A stretch of DNA of 64,000 bases from Micromonospora sp. H61 (GTDB lineage: Bacteria; Actinomycetota; Actinomycetes; Mycobacteriales; Micromonosporaceae), in contig NZ_JAGPXY010000001.1 of assembly GCF_018070325.1 (NCBI RefSeq), positions 186,001 through 250,000 on the forward strand, in the 5' to 3' direction. The translations under genes and the position numbers were made by a program. How positions within the stretch are numbered: the first letter of the stretch is position 1; each line of letters starts with the position of its first letter. Shown here in pieces: positions 18,118 through 26,738 of the stretch. The notes beneath the pieces were generated by a model. It was not told the DNA's origin and did not search any database. It worked only from the letters and a program-made list of their open reading frames with translations.

Positions 18118-20078
18118 CTCTCCTGGGCCTGGGCGCCGAGCTCGAGCGAGTGCCAGCCCGGGGTCATCGAAAGCTCCTGTTGATGCGGCTGACCGGTGCG
18201 ATCACGCCAGTTCAGCTCGACCCGCACCGGGCCGGTCACGTTCTTGCCAAGTCCGATGTGGACCTCGCTGCTGCGCTTGCCGGAGTGGCCGCTGCCACCG
18301 TCGACACGGCCGAGCAGCACCCGACCGTCCGCGGTCGTGACCTTGACCTGGGCGCCGACGACTGGCGAACCAGCGGTCCCGGTCGCGGCCGTCGCGCCGG
18401 CCGGGGCGGGATGGGTCAGGCGGAGGCCGAGGAAGGCACCGGGGTTCGGGCTCTGGTTGTGGTAGAAGACCGGCTCGTCCCACTGCCGGGCGACCGCGAA
18501 GTCGAGGCGTCCGTCGCCGTCGGCGTCGCCGGTCGCGATGCCGCGAGTCGGCACCGGCGCGTCGAGGCCCAACCGCGGCGCGATGTCCACGTAGCGGCCA
18601 CCGTCGGACTTGACGAAGAAGTGCAACCGCTGACTGCCGCCGATGTCGTCACCGGGGCGCACGTGCGGCCACCAGGTGGTGTTGGTGAGCAGGTTGTCAT
18701 TGGACATCGCGAGTTCCTGCAGCTGCGGCCACCTGTTGACCTCGCCCTTGACGAAGCCGGTCGTCTGCGCCACGACCAGGTCGCCGCTGTTGTTGAAGTC
18801 CGCCATCTTCACGTCCCAGCCCCAGCCGGACCAGGCGAGCCCGAGCGGCGCGCTCTCGTCCTTGAACGGGGCGGTGCCGTCGTCGAGGTGGGTGCGAAGG
18901 TCCTTGTGGTCCTTCGCGGAATTGACGAAGGCGAAGTGGCTCTCCTCCAGGCCGAACGTGGTAGCGATGTTGCTGACGTACATGTCGTAGAGGCCGTCGC
19001 CGTCCAGGTCGCCGAAGTCGACGCCCATGCCCTTGAACGAGTCGGCGCCCACCCGCTTCGACTTGGGGACGAGCGGGTCACGGACGGCCTTGACCGGAGC
19101 GAACTCGATCTTGCCGGGGGTCGACCTGTTGTAGAGCATCCGGTCGGGGCCGAAGTCGTGGGCCACGTAGAGCTCCGGCAGAAGGTCCCCGTCGACGTCG
19201 TTGGCGGCCGCAGCGAGGGCCCAGCCCTTCGACACGGCGCGCGGAAGAACGTCGCTGACCAGTTCGAAGGTTGCCGTCGGCTCGGCGCCGGCGGTGGCGC
19301 CGGTGCACCGGAAGAAGTAGTCCTCGCCGCCGTTGAACGCCTGCGACATCGAATGGTTCATCGCGACACCGTCCTTCTTGGTGTCGTCGAGGACCGGGCC
19401 GTGCGGGAAGTAGTTGCCGACAAAGATGTCGACGTGGCCGTCACCGTCGAAGTCGTCGACCGCGACGGTGTTGGTGTTCCACTGCGGGCCGTCGTAGCGG
19501 TCACCGGGCGACTGGGGCAACACCTCGACCGGCCGGAAGGTGTCCATCGTCAGGCCGACCGCGCCGGCCTTGGCGAGGTAGAGGATCGGCGTACGTCCCC
19601 AGAGGTAGACCAGCACGTCGGTGCGACCGTCCTCGTTGAAGTCGCCGGGGACGCACCCCATTGGCGCCATCGTGTCGCTCATCGGCAGCGGCGCCGGATT
19701 GAGCGCGAACGGCGCGTAGCGGGGGGTGCCGGGGCGGGGCACGGGGGTGACCACCACCTGGTCGATACGGGGATCGGTGATGCACAGGTCGTTGGGCAGC
19801 CCGTCCCCGTCGAGATCGTTCATCGCGACGCCCGAGCCGACCGACGAGATCCACGCGTTGATGTCCTGGTACTTCTGGTTGACCTTGCGGACGGTCTGCT
19901 GCGGGTAGCCCCCCGGCATCGCGATCGAGGCCGGCTGGAACGCGAACCCGCTCGCGGTCCGCGCCAGCTCGGATGCCGAGGCGGAGGGCAACCGCCCCAG
20001 TTGGAAGAGCAGGGCGACCAGGGCCAGCGCCACGATTGCGGGTAGCCGCCGATGCAGCCATGAACCCTTCTGCGACAT
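18114..20078 (-). CDS. unbV: UnbV secreted FG-GAP/ASPIC-repeat protein
   Basis: 654 residues. N-terminal signal peptide or signal anchor (HRRLPAIVALALVALLFQLG). At least four calcium-binding FG-GAP/VCBS repeats carry DxDGDGxxD-type loops (NDLDGDGLPND, DDFDGDGHVDI, GDLDGDGLYDMY, GDADGDGRLDF), ending in an ASPIC/UnbV domain. Predicted beta-propeller on the outer face of the membrane. The UnbV family is a conserved enediyne-cassette member of unproven function. It is the first gene of the six-gene core operon; upstream are 361 bp with two palindromes. Start ATG at 20078 with GGAGGT about 12 bp upstream. Confidence 0.93.
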   Translation of the reverse strand: MSQKGSWLHRRLPAIVALALVALLFQLGRLPSASASELARTASGFAFQPASIAMPGGYPQQTVRKVNQKYQDINAWISSVGSGVAMNDLDGDGLPNDLCITDPRIDQVVVTPVPRPGTPRYAPFALNPAPLPMSDTMAPMGCVPGDFNEDGRTDVLVYLWGRTPILYLAKAGAVGLTMDTFRPVEVLPQSPGDRYDGPQWNTNTVAVDDFDGDGHVDIFVGNYFPHGPVLDDTKKDGVAMNHSMSQAFNGGEDYFFRCTGATAGAEPTATFELVSDVLPRAVSKGWALAAAANDVDGDLLPELYVAHDFGPDRMLYNRSTPGKIEFAPVKAVRDPLVPKSKRVGADSFKGMGVDFGDLDGDGLYDMYVSNIATTFGLEESHFAFVNSAKDHKDLRTHLDDGTAPFKDESAPLGLAWSGWGWDVKMADFNNSGDLVVAQTTGFVKGEVNRWPQLQELAMSNDNLLTNTTWWPHVRPGDDIGGSQRLHFFVKSDGGRYVDIAPRLGLDAPVPTRGIATGDADGDGRLDFAVARQWDEPVFYHNQSPNPGAFLGLRLTHPAPAGATAATGTAGSPVVGAQVKVTTADGRVLLGRVDGGSGHSGKRSSEVHIGLGKNVTGPVRVELNWRDRTGQPHQQELSMTPGWHSLELGAQAQER

Positions 20079-20439
20079 CTACTTGACCTCCGATTGTGAC
20101 GGACGGGTACGGGGCCGGGAATCCCATTACCATCGGTTTGGTAATGGCATTTCACCGATTCCTGGACGGCTCCACGGAACGGGCATCAGCACCGATAGCC
20201 GCGAGCGCGAGTTTCCAGTTCCGACCCCTTCGAACAGGGAGTTTGGCGACGGACTATCACCACACATCCCGACTCACCGATTTCGGTGAACACGCTGGAT
20301 AGAGCGTCGCAGGGGCCTTTAACGATGTCTTCTTCGTCTGTGCTGGGGGCTTCTTCGTTCGTGCGGTGCGCCCAATACCCGGACATACGTCAATATTCTC
20401 GGGGCACCGCCCCGGGTGATAATTGTGATCTCCGGCCGA
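20079..20439. promoter_or_regulatory. 361-bp regulatory region upstream of the core operon, with two palindromes
   Basis: No credible gene here. CCATTACC-N8-GGTAATGG occupies 20124-20147, 46 bp upstream of the unbV start, where a repressor or activator could control the core operon. TCACCGA-TT-TCGGTGA occupies 20274-20289, and its half site TTCACCGATT recurs at 20151-20160. The stretch is AT-richer than its surroundings, as expected for a promoter. It also carries the end of the AhpD-like operon; no strong terminator hairpin is seen for that operon. The binding proteins are unknown. Confidence 0.5.
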
Positions 20440-21495
20440 CTACCGAAGGTGTCGGCTGCCGACCGCCAGCGCGGTGGCGAAGCTGGCCCAGGCGACCGTC
20501 TCGACCAACACGGCGTCGCCCTCGTGCCAGGCCTGGAACTCCGCGACGGTCTCCTCGTCGACCTGATACGACGCGAAGGCCGCCAGCAGGGCGAGCCGGC
20601 CCGCGGACCGGTCGGGCTCCGGCAGGTCGGCGATCGCCCGCTCGCACCACTCACGACTCAGGCCGGTGTCGGCACCCTGCCAGGCGTCGAGATGCGCGGC
20701 GACGAGCGCGCGCACCCGCGGAGGAACCGACCGCTCCCCGGCAGCGGTGAAGGCCGCGTTGGCGCGAGCCACCGCGTCCGCCACCGACGCGCTGCCCAGC
20801 GCCCAGCCCGCCTCCGGCGGCAGGTCGGCCGCGGGTAGCAGGGACAGTGAGCGACCGGCCGGGTGCTCCTCGCGCAGGATGGGGTGCAGCAACCGGCTGA
20901 CGCCGCGCTTCATCCTCCGCTTGGCCCGGGAGCCGAGCTGCGGTGGCAGCAGGAAACTCGACAGGAAGACGTTGACCATGCGGCTCAGGTAGTGGAACCC
21001 CACCACGACGCCCACCAACTCGGCGCGCTCCGCCGGGGTGAGCGTCAGGTCGAACGCCGGGAAAGCCGCCGGCTGGTGGGCGGCCCGCGCCCAGCCGGCG
21101 AGCGTACGCACCCGCGGATCCACGACGTCCTCGACCCGGTCGGCGACGATCGCCTCGGCGTCGTGCTCGGTCGACAGGTCGTACATGCCGGTGCTGTGCA
21201 TGTCGACGCAGTAGGGGCAGATGTTGGCAACCGACACCGCCGACGCCACCGCCTCCTTGGCCAGCCGGTCGACGGCGCCACCGGTCATCAGCGGCTCGCG
21301 CATCAGCATCCAGTAGGCGGCGAGTGTCCGGGGGGCCGGCGAGTGCAGCAGCAGCGGCGGTACGACCAGGCGCATCTCGTCGGTGGCCTGCCGGTAGACC
21401 TCGGCCACCAGACCGTCGGCTGCGGTGGGTGCGACAGGCGTCACGTACTTCACCTGGCGCTGAACGACCGACGAGACGACGCGGGCGGCGACCAT
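20440..21495 (-). CDS. AhpD-like/carboxymuconolactone decarboxylase-family protein A
   Basis: 351 residues; ATG at 21495 with a GGAGG site. Near residue 93 it has CPYCVDMHS, the CxxCxxxH signature of AhpD-type alkylhydroperoxidases, preceded by KEAVASAVSVAN as in the CMD domain. The protein is about twice the size of a single CMD domain; the C-terminal half (GWALGSASVADAVARANAAF, WCERAIADL) resembles a second, cysteine-free helical module. It is paralogous to the next gene and lies downstream of it in one operon. Peroxide or organic peroxide reduction using the cysteine pair is the family activity; in an enediyne cluster it might serve a redox step or protection from oxidative damage (inference). 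Confidence 0.8.
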   Translation of the reverse strand: MVAARVVSSVVQRQVKYVTPVAPTAADGLVAEVYRQATDEMRLVVPPLLLHSPAPRTLAAYWMLMREPLMTGGAVDRLAKEAVASAVSVANICPYCVDMHSTGMYDLSTEHDAEAIVADRVEDVVDPRVRTLAGWARAAHQPAAFPAFDLTLTPAERAELVGVVVGFHYLSRMVNVFLSSFLLPPQLGSRAKRRMKRGVSRLLHPILREEHPAGRSLSLLPAADLPPEAGWALGSASVADAVARANAAFTAAGERSVPPRVRALVAAHLDAWQGADTGLSREWCERAIADLPEPDRSAGRLALLAAFASYQVDEETVAEFQAWHEGDAVLVETVAWASFATALAVGSRHLR

Positions 21496-21532
21496 GGTTA
21501 CCTCCGTTGAGGGTGTGGACGTCGCACTAGCA

Positions 21533-22594
21533 TCACGCCGGTAACGCCGCCGACCCCACTCCGAGCGTGCCGACCCGCAGCGCCGCCTTCATCGCCGCCC
21601 AGGAGGTGACCTCGATCAACTCCCGGTCGCCAACCCCCGTCGCCCGAAGCGCGTCGAAGTCGGCGTCGATCGACTGGTAGGAGCCGAACGCCGCCAGCAG
21701 GGCCAACCGGCCGGCGGGTTGGTCGGCCGGCGCGAGCGCCGATACCGCCTCGCTCAACCAGCCGCGGTTGGCCCCGGGAGGCCGCCCGTCCCAGGCGTCC
21801 AGCCGAGCGGTGACCAGCGACCGCACCGGGCCGGGCACCGAACGCAGGCCCGCGCGGTCGAAGGCGGCACCGGCCCGCGCGAACGCGTCGCCGATGCTCG
21901 GACTGCCGGCGGCCCACTCCGGCACCGCTGTCGCCGCCGCGGCGGGGAGCAGCGCCAGCGCCGCCCCCGGCTCGGGCCCGCTCCCGCGCAGATCCATCAA
22001 CCTCCCGAACACCCTCCGGACCGTCGTCCGTGCGGCGCCGGGCAGCCGCGGCGGGAACGGCGACTCCGGGAGGAACAGGTTGACCATGCGGTTGATGTAG
22101 TGGAACACCACCGCCACGCCCAGCACCTCGGGGACCGCCGCGGCCCGCACCGGGACCGCCGCGGCGACGTGCCCGCTGTCGCGTGCCCAGCCCGCGACCG
22201 CCCGAAGGCCCGGATCGACGAGTTGGTGGAGGTTGCCCGAGGCGATCTGCGCCGACTCCCGCCCGCGAGCCAGGCCGTGCATCGTCGAGCTGTGCACGTC
22301 GACGCAGTAGGGGCAGGCGTTGCCGAGGGAGACGGCGGTCGCCACCGCCTCCTTCGTTCCCCGGTCGACGACACCCCTCGCGACAAGCGTTTCCCGCAGG
22401 ATCATCCAGCACCCGGCGAGTGGCTCGGGGGCCGGTGAGTGCAGGGCAACCGGCGGGGCGAGCATTCCGAAGTCGCGTTCGACGTGCTCGTACACAGTGG
22501 CAACCAGTCCCTCGGCCACGGCGATCGGCACCGGCGTGACGTGCCGTACCGTCCCCGCGGCCCGGCGGGTGCCTCGAATCATGATCATGCCCAC
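21533..22594 (-). CDS. AhpD-like/carboxymuconolactone decarboxylase-family protein B
   Basis: 353 residues from a GTG at 22594, six bases after a GGGAG ribosome site; ATGs at 22588 and 22582 are alternatives. Paralogue of the downstream gene along its full length: shared VTPV start, LLHSPAP/ALHSPAP, KEAVA(S/T)AVS, CPYCVD(M/V)HS, FHY(L/I)(S/N)RMVN, and AGRLALLAAF(A/G)SYQ. The CxxCxxxH centre is intact in both copies, so both may be redox-active. The 37-bp gap indicates one operon. The upstream region is shared with the divergent His-rich membrane protein gene. Two diverged copies side by side suggest a heterodimer or sequential roles. Confidence 0.8.
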   Translation of the reverse strand: MGMIMIRGTRRAAGTVRHVTPVPIAVAEGLVATVYEHVERDFGMLAPPVALHSPAPEPLAGCWMILRETLVARGVVDRGTKEAVATAVSLGNACPYCVDVHSSTMHGLARGRESAQIASGNLHQLVDPGLRAVAGWARDSGHVAAAVPVRAAAVPEVLGVAVVFHYINRMVNLFLPESPFPPRLPGAARTTVRRVFGRLMDLRGSGPEPGAALALLPAAAATAVPEWAAGSPSIGDAFARAGAAFDRAGLRSVPGPVRSLVTARLDAWDGRPPGANRGWLSEAVSALAPADQPAGRLALLAAFGSYQSIDADFDALRATGVGDRELIEVTSWAAMKAALRVGTLGVGSAALPA

Positions 22595-22823
22595 GACGCT
22601 CTCCCTTCGACCGCAAGCCCAAGGATGTCGATATCGACGGGCCGGGGCCGTCTCCGAACTTGCGGTATCGGGTCGATCCGCACGCGCACCAGGCGGTGGC
22701 CGCAGAAAATCGGCCGGCCGCCCGGGCCCGGGTCGGGGCACAAGAGCACGTCGAAAGAAATCCTTCCGTCACCCATTGATTACCGTAAACGCCGGGCCAC
22801 GCCCTCTGACGAATGGAGTGTCC

Positions 22824-23393
22824 ATGTCCGCTGTTGCGGCCCCACCGAGGTCGGGTTTCCTCGCGTCCCTCAACGGCCGGCACCACCGCGCCGCCCTGAA
22901 CAGCTTCATGGTGATCGTGATCGCGCACTGGGCGGAACACCTCGTGCAGGCGTACCAGATCTTCGTGCTCGACATGCCCCGGCCCGCGTCGCGTGGCGTG
23001 CTCGGACAGTTCTGGCCGTGGTTGGTCACCTCGGAGTACCTGCACTACGGCTACGCCATCGTGATGCTCGTCGGTCTCTTTCTGCTCCGGCCGGGCTTCG
23101 TCGGTCGGGCCCGCACCTGGTGGACGATCGCTCTCGCCATCCAGTTCTGGCACCACATCGAGCACCTGCTGCTCCTCATCCAGGTGCAGGCCGGCTTCAA
23201 CCTCTTCGGCGCCGCGGTGCCGACCAGCGTCCTGCAGCTCGTCATGCCCCGCGTCGAATTGCACCTGTTCTACAACTCGATCGTCTTCATCCCGATGCTG
23301 GTCGCGGTCTACTACCACCTGCGGCCGAGCCGGGTCGAGGTCGAGGCGATGCGGTGCAGCTGCGCGCCACGTCCCGTAGCGTCGCTGGCCTGA
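22824..23393 (+). CDS. His-rich multi-pass membrane protein, unrecognised family
   Basis: 189 residues; ATG at 22824 with a GGAGTG site. About four hydrophobic segments contain paired histidines inside or next to the membrane: IAHWAEHLVQAYQ, YLHYGYAI and FWHHIEHLLLLIQ, plus RVELHLFYN. Such HxxxH/HHxxH patterns are what membrane metal sites (di-iron, copper or heme) look like. The next gene, separated by one base, encodes a CopC-like copper-binding protein, so a copper-linked oxidase or copper delivery function is a reasonable guess. I do not recognise a named family. Divergent from the AhpD-like operon. Confidence 0.65.
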   Translation: MSAVAAPPRSGFLASLNGRHHRAALNSFMVIVIAHWAEHLVQAYQIFVLDMPRPASRGVLGQFWPWLVTSEYLHYGYAIVMLVGLFLLRPGFVGRARTWWTIALAIQFWHHIEHLLLLIQVQAGFNLFGAAVPTSVLQLVMPRVELHLFYNSIVFIPMLVAVYYHLRPSRVEVEAMRCSCAPRPVASLA

Positions 23394-23394
23394 C

Positions 23395-23952
23395 GTGGTC
23401 CGCCGAGGTGGGGCGCTGCTGCTCATCGTCCTCCTGCTGTCCAGCGTCGCGTCGTCGGCCTCCGCCGACGGCGGTCTGATCACCAGCGACCCTGCCGCGG
23501 GTGCCGCCGTCTCGGTGGCACCCGCGGCCGTCGCGCTCACGTTCTCCGACGCGCCGGACCTGGCGCTCTCCCACGTCGCCGTGCTCGACGACGCGGGCAA
23601 CCCGATCCAGTCGGGCGACGCGCGACAGGGCCCGGAGCGCACGGTGACCGTGCCGATCACCGTCGCCCGTCCGGGCAACCTGACGGTCGCCTTCCACATG
23701 GCACTCACCAACGGGGGCGAGGCCACCGGAAGCCTGCGGTTCAGCGTGGGCACCGGGGTGGCACCTCCGGCGCCGTCCGAGGTCGTCCGGCAGGCCACCG
23801 CCGACGCACTCACCGCGCACCAACACTCGATCGACCCGATGAGCGCCTTCCTGCTCTTCGTCGACGGGCTCGCCGTGGTGGTCGTGCTGGCACTGCTGTA
23901 CCTCCGCCGGCCCTACCAGGCCGCGCCCGACACGCCCGACCCGCGTCCGTGA
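23395..23952 (+). CDS. CopC-like secreted/anchored protein
   Basis: 185 residues. GTG start one base after the upstream stop. Signal sequence (RRGGALLLIVLLLSSVASSAS), then a CopC/YcnJ-like beta-barrel domain of about 95 residues with the family pattern ITSDPAAGAAVSVAPAAVALTF and LTVAFHMAL, then a C-terminal transmembrane helix (AFLLFVDGLAVVVVLALLYL) and a proline-rich tail. The first metal-binding His of CopC near the mature N-terminus is not evident, so copper binding is uncertain. Likely exposed outside the cell and partner of the His-rich membrane protein. Confidence 0.75.
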   Translation: MVRRGGALLLIVLLLSSVASSASADGGLITSDPAAGAAVSVAPAAVALTFSDAPDLALSHVAVLDDAGNPIQSGDARQGPERTVTVPITVARPGNLTVAFHMALTNGGEATGSLRFSVGTGVAPPAPSEVVRQATADALTAHQHSIDPMSAFLLFVDGLAVVVVLALLYLRRPYQAAPDTPDPRP

Positions 23953-24029
23953 TCATTCCGGCGGCGCCGGTGACCAGTCCACAAGGCCACCGGCTGAGTA
24001 GGTGACCGGCGGCTGCACGTCACAAGCAG

Positions 24030-24059
24030 AAGGGGCCCCGCCGGACGGCGGGGCCCCTT
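24030..24059. terminator. Bidirectional terminator hairpin
   Basis: Perfect 13-bp arms (24030-24042, 24047-24059; AAGGGGCCCCGCC) with GGAC loop, flanked by A and T residues at the ends. It sits between the convergent copC-like and unbL genes. Confidence 0.8.
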
Positions 24060-24067
24060 GCCGCCGG

Positions 24068-25030
24068 TCAACTGCCGAAGTTGGCGACCATGGCCGCGGC
24101 GATGCGCTCGCGCCAGACCGCGAACGCCGGGGTCTGCCCGTCAGCGGGCAGGTCGACAAGCGCCTCGTCGGTGACCTTCGAGGCGCTGGCCGGCGACATG
24201 CCGCAGAGCAGCTCGGTCGCCAGCTCGGTGTGAGGCTGCACGAGGTCGGCCTTGACCCGGGACGCCGCCGCGAAGGCGACACCCTGCATGAGCTGGGGGC
24301 GGTACGGGCCGGCCAGGTCCCGCAACCGGCGCAGCTCGGTGTCCGACGCGCCGCCCGCGTACCCCGCGGCGAGGCCGGTGCCCGCCCACAGGTCGGGTCG
24401 CCGCGCCACCGGGAAGCGGTTGAGCAGGCCGGCCACCGTCTCGGGATCGGTGCCACCGACGAACCACGACGCCCGGCCGATGCCCTGGTCGATGGCGTTG
24501 TTGGCGTACGGGTGGCCCGGCCACGGGAAGCGTTCGTCGCGGAACTGCTGGTGCACGTAGCGTTTGGTGACGAAGTAGGCCTGGTGGAACCCGTACCCGT
24601 CGAGGACCAGCCAGCGCAGCAGCGGGTCCGGGGCGTACAGGGTGGACCAGCGGAAACGGGGAAGTCGGGCCATCGCCCAGCCCACCCCGACGTAGACCAT
24701 GTAGACGTGGTGTCGGGCCCGCCCGTCGAGGAAGTCGGCGACGTGCCGGGTCCCGCCGCCGGGCAACCCGTCGCGCATCGCCAGGGCCATCGCGGCGCCC
24801 TCGTAGGCGAAGCCGCGATAGCCGGTCGGCACCTGTTCCAGCGACGGTTCGGCATCCGTGGGCCGCTTCGCCTCGGCCGCGAACGCGTACCCGGCGAGGA
24901 ATGTGCGGCCGACGGTCTCCAACCGCTCCCGCCCGGCGGCGGACTTCACATGGAAGCCGCGGACGTCCATCCTGGTGGCCGCGACGTCGGGGGTCAGCAC
25001 CCTGCGTCGCAGGCTGCGCCAAACGCTCAT
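24068..25030 (-). CDS. unbL: UnbL (DUF1702) enediyne-cassette protein, copy B
   Basis: 320 residues, soluble. Shows the DUF1702 hallmarks RGFAYEGAAMALAMRD, VYMVYVGVGWAMARLPR, LDGYGFHQAYF and IDQGIGRASWFVGG. UnbL is one of the conserved proteins found with enediyne PKSs; it is needed for enediyne formation in systems studied, but its reaction is not established. The ATG overlaps the stop of the other DUF1702 gene by 4 bp, so two paralogues are made in a coupled way. Here the pair is a separate operon from the PKSE operon. Confidence 0.9.
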   Translation of the reverse strand: MSVWRSLRRRVLTPDVAATRMDVRGFHVKSAAGRERLETVGRTFLAGYAFAAEAKRPTDAEPSLEQVPTGYRGFAYEGAAMALAMRDGLPGGGTRHVADFLDGRARHHVYMVYVGVGWAMARLPRFRWSTLYAPDPLLRWLVLDGYGFHQAYFVTKRYVHQQFRDERFPWPGHPYANNAIDQGIGRASWFVGGTDPETVAGLLNRFPVARRPDLWAGTGLAAGYAGGASDTELRRLRDLAGPYRPQLMQGVAFAAASRVKADLVQPHTELATELLCGMSPASASKVTDEALVDLPADGQTPAFAVWRERIAAAMVANFGS

Positions 25031-26025
25031 CGAACCCTCCTGTCCTCATCGTGAATGGCGGCGAGGCGGGCCCGGATCCGGTGGCGCCACACCTCGTAGT
25101 CGGGTTCCTCGGTGTCGGCGAAACCCACGGCCGCGACCTCGTCGGCCAGTGCCGCGGCCTTCTCGGCGGGCAGGCCGGCGAGGATGGTGACACCCGCCTC
25201 GCTGTGTTCGGGCAGGTAGCCGGCGAAGGTACGCGCCTTCGCGGCGAAGACCGAGCCCTGCCCGAGGTGGTCGCGGTGCGCACCGGCGGCGGTGCGGAGG
25301 TGCCGCAGCCCTTCGGGTGTGGTGCCGCCGGCGAACGTCGCGGCCAGACCGACCCCGCTCCACAGGTCGGCCCGCCGCTCCGGGGCGAACCGTTCGACGG
25401 CCGCCGTGACGTCGGCGGGTTCGCCGCCGTGAATGAACCACAGCGCACGACCGATTCCCTGGTCGACGGCGCGCGGGAAGTAGTCGGCGCGGCCGAGCCA
25501 CGGGTACGGCGCCAGCCTGCGCTGCTGCCCCACCCACCGGTCGGTCTCGAAGTAGGCGCGGTCGAAGCCGTAGCCGTCGACAGCCAACCAGCTCATGGTC
25601 GGGTAGTAGGGGGTGCCGGTCAGGTCCGGCAGCACGTTTTTCCACAGTGGACGGGGCAGCCGGGCCATCGCGAAGCCGATCCCGATGTAGGTCAGGAAGG
25701 TGTGTGGCAGGCCGGGGCCGCTCAGCAGGTCCCGGGCCTGGTGGCGCCGCCCGCCCGGCATGACGTCGCGGACCGTCAGTGCCATGGTGGCGCCCTCGTA
25801 GGCGAAGCCGCGCTGCTCCTGATCGACCAGCTCCAGGCGTCGCTCCAGTTCCCACTGGTCACGCGCCTCGATACCCCACTCGAAGCCGCAGATCACCGCC
25901 TGTGGGATCGCTTCCAGACGCTCGGTTGTCGGGCTCGGCCTGACCGGGAAGCCCCGGCCTTCGAACGTGACGTCGGTCAGCGACGGCGTCAGCGCCATCC
26001 GGCGGATCGCACCCAGCATCGGCAT
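25027..26025 (-). CDS. unbL: UnbL (DUF1702) enediyne-cassette protein, copy A
   Basis: 332 residues from the ATG at 26025, which has GGGAGG 9 bp upstream; an ATG 30 bp further out has no such site. Same hallmarks as the neighbour: RGFAYEGATMALTVRD, LTYIGIGFAMARLPR, VDGYGFDRAYFE, VDQGIGRALWFIHGG. The two copies are clearly homologous but diverged over most positions, so this is an old duplication or a standard heteromeric pair, not a recent tandem copy. Divergent from the small-protein/GMC oxidoreductase operon across a 161-bp intergenic region. Confidence 0.9.
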   Translation of the reverse strand: MPMLGAIRRMALTPSLTDVTFEGRGFPVRPSPTTERLEAIPQAVICGFEWGIEARDQWELERRLELVDQEQRGFAYEGATMALTVRDVMPGGRRHQARDLLSGPGLPHTFLTYIGIGFAMARLPRPLWKNVLPDLTGTPYYPTMSWLAVDGYGFDRAYFETDRWVGQQRRLAPYPWLGRADYFPRAVDQGIGRALWFIHGGEPADVTAAVERFAPERRADLWSGVGLAATFAGGTTPEGLRHLRTAAGAHRDHLGQGSVFAAKARTFAGYLPEHSEAGVTILAGLPAEKAAALADEVAAVGFADTEEPDYEVWRHRIRARLAAIHDEDRRVR

Positions 26026-26186
26026 GTCGCTCGTACCTCCCAAGTTTTGTTCCATCGTGCGCGCGGGTGCCCCGGCGGTTCGTCTTCAGGCGTGCGCGGT
26101 CGGCCGACGGCACGACGGAAGAACGGCACGGATCGCGGCGGGAACACAATGTCCGCAGCGATGAATCTGCGGCCTGGAGGCATTTC

Positions 26187-26738
26187 GTGGAAGTTCCAGA
26201 CAAGACCATCACGATCGAGGCTTTTGCCGACACGATCATTCCAGGAGAGAAACGCTGGCCGGGCGATCGCGCGATCGCGGGCGCCGCAACCGGCGCCGGC
26301 GCGGTCGCGGCCGGCGCGCTCGCACTACTGGAGCTGCCCGCGGGCGGTCTGGCCGAAGCGCTCGATTCCCTCGCGGTGACCCTGAACGAGCACGCCGACG
26401 ATTACGCGCACGAAACCGGGCTCAGCCTCGATGCGTCGGTGCCGTCGTTCGTGGCACTGCCCTTCGACCACCGCACCGCGCTGGTGCGCATCCTTACCGA
26501 CCCCGGCCATCCCGAGAAGCAGATGTGGGTGAGCCTTGCCCTCTTCTGCAACATGGCCTTTGACAGCGCGGCCCACATGAGCACGCCGACGGCCTTCGCG
26601 AGCGGCCATCCAGGGCTTCTCACCATCGGCTATTCCCAACCGAACGCCGACGGCATCTACCGGTTTCCGGAGTTCAGCTACGGACGGCAGCTCGCCGACC
26701 ACCATCCACAAACGACAGCGACGGGGAGCCCCGCATGA
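26187..26738 (+). CDS. Small subunit-like partner of the GMC oxidoreductase
   Basis: 183 residues from a GTG at 26187 preceded by GGAGG at 26176-26180; the open frame continues upstream but without a ribosome site. It starts with ITIEAFADTIIPGEKRWPGD, the pattern of gluconate-2-dehydrogenase subunit-3-like proteins, and continues with an alanine/glycine-rich helix and AHMSTPTAFASGHPGLLTIG. The stop overlaps the GMC gene start (ATGA). Paired small proteins of this kind sit before GMC enzymes in several actinomycete clusters and may act as chaperone or structural subunit (inference). It may belong to a DUF found with enediyne GMC genes, but I cannot confirm the family number. Confidence 0.7.
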   Translation: MEVPDKTITIEAFADTIIPGEKRWPGDRAIAGAATGAGAVAAGALALLELPAGGLAEALDSLAVTLNEHADDYAHETGLSLDASVPSFVALPFDHRTALVRILTDPGHPEKQMWVSLALFCNMAFDSAAHMSTPTAFASGHPGLLTIGYSQPNADGIYRFPEFSYGRQLADHHPQTTATGSPA

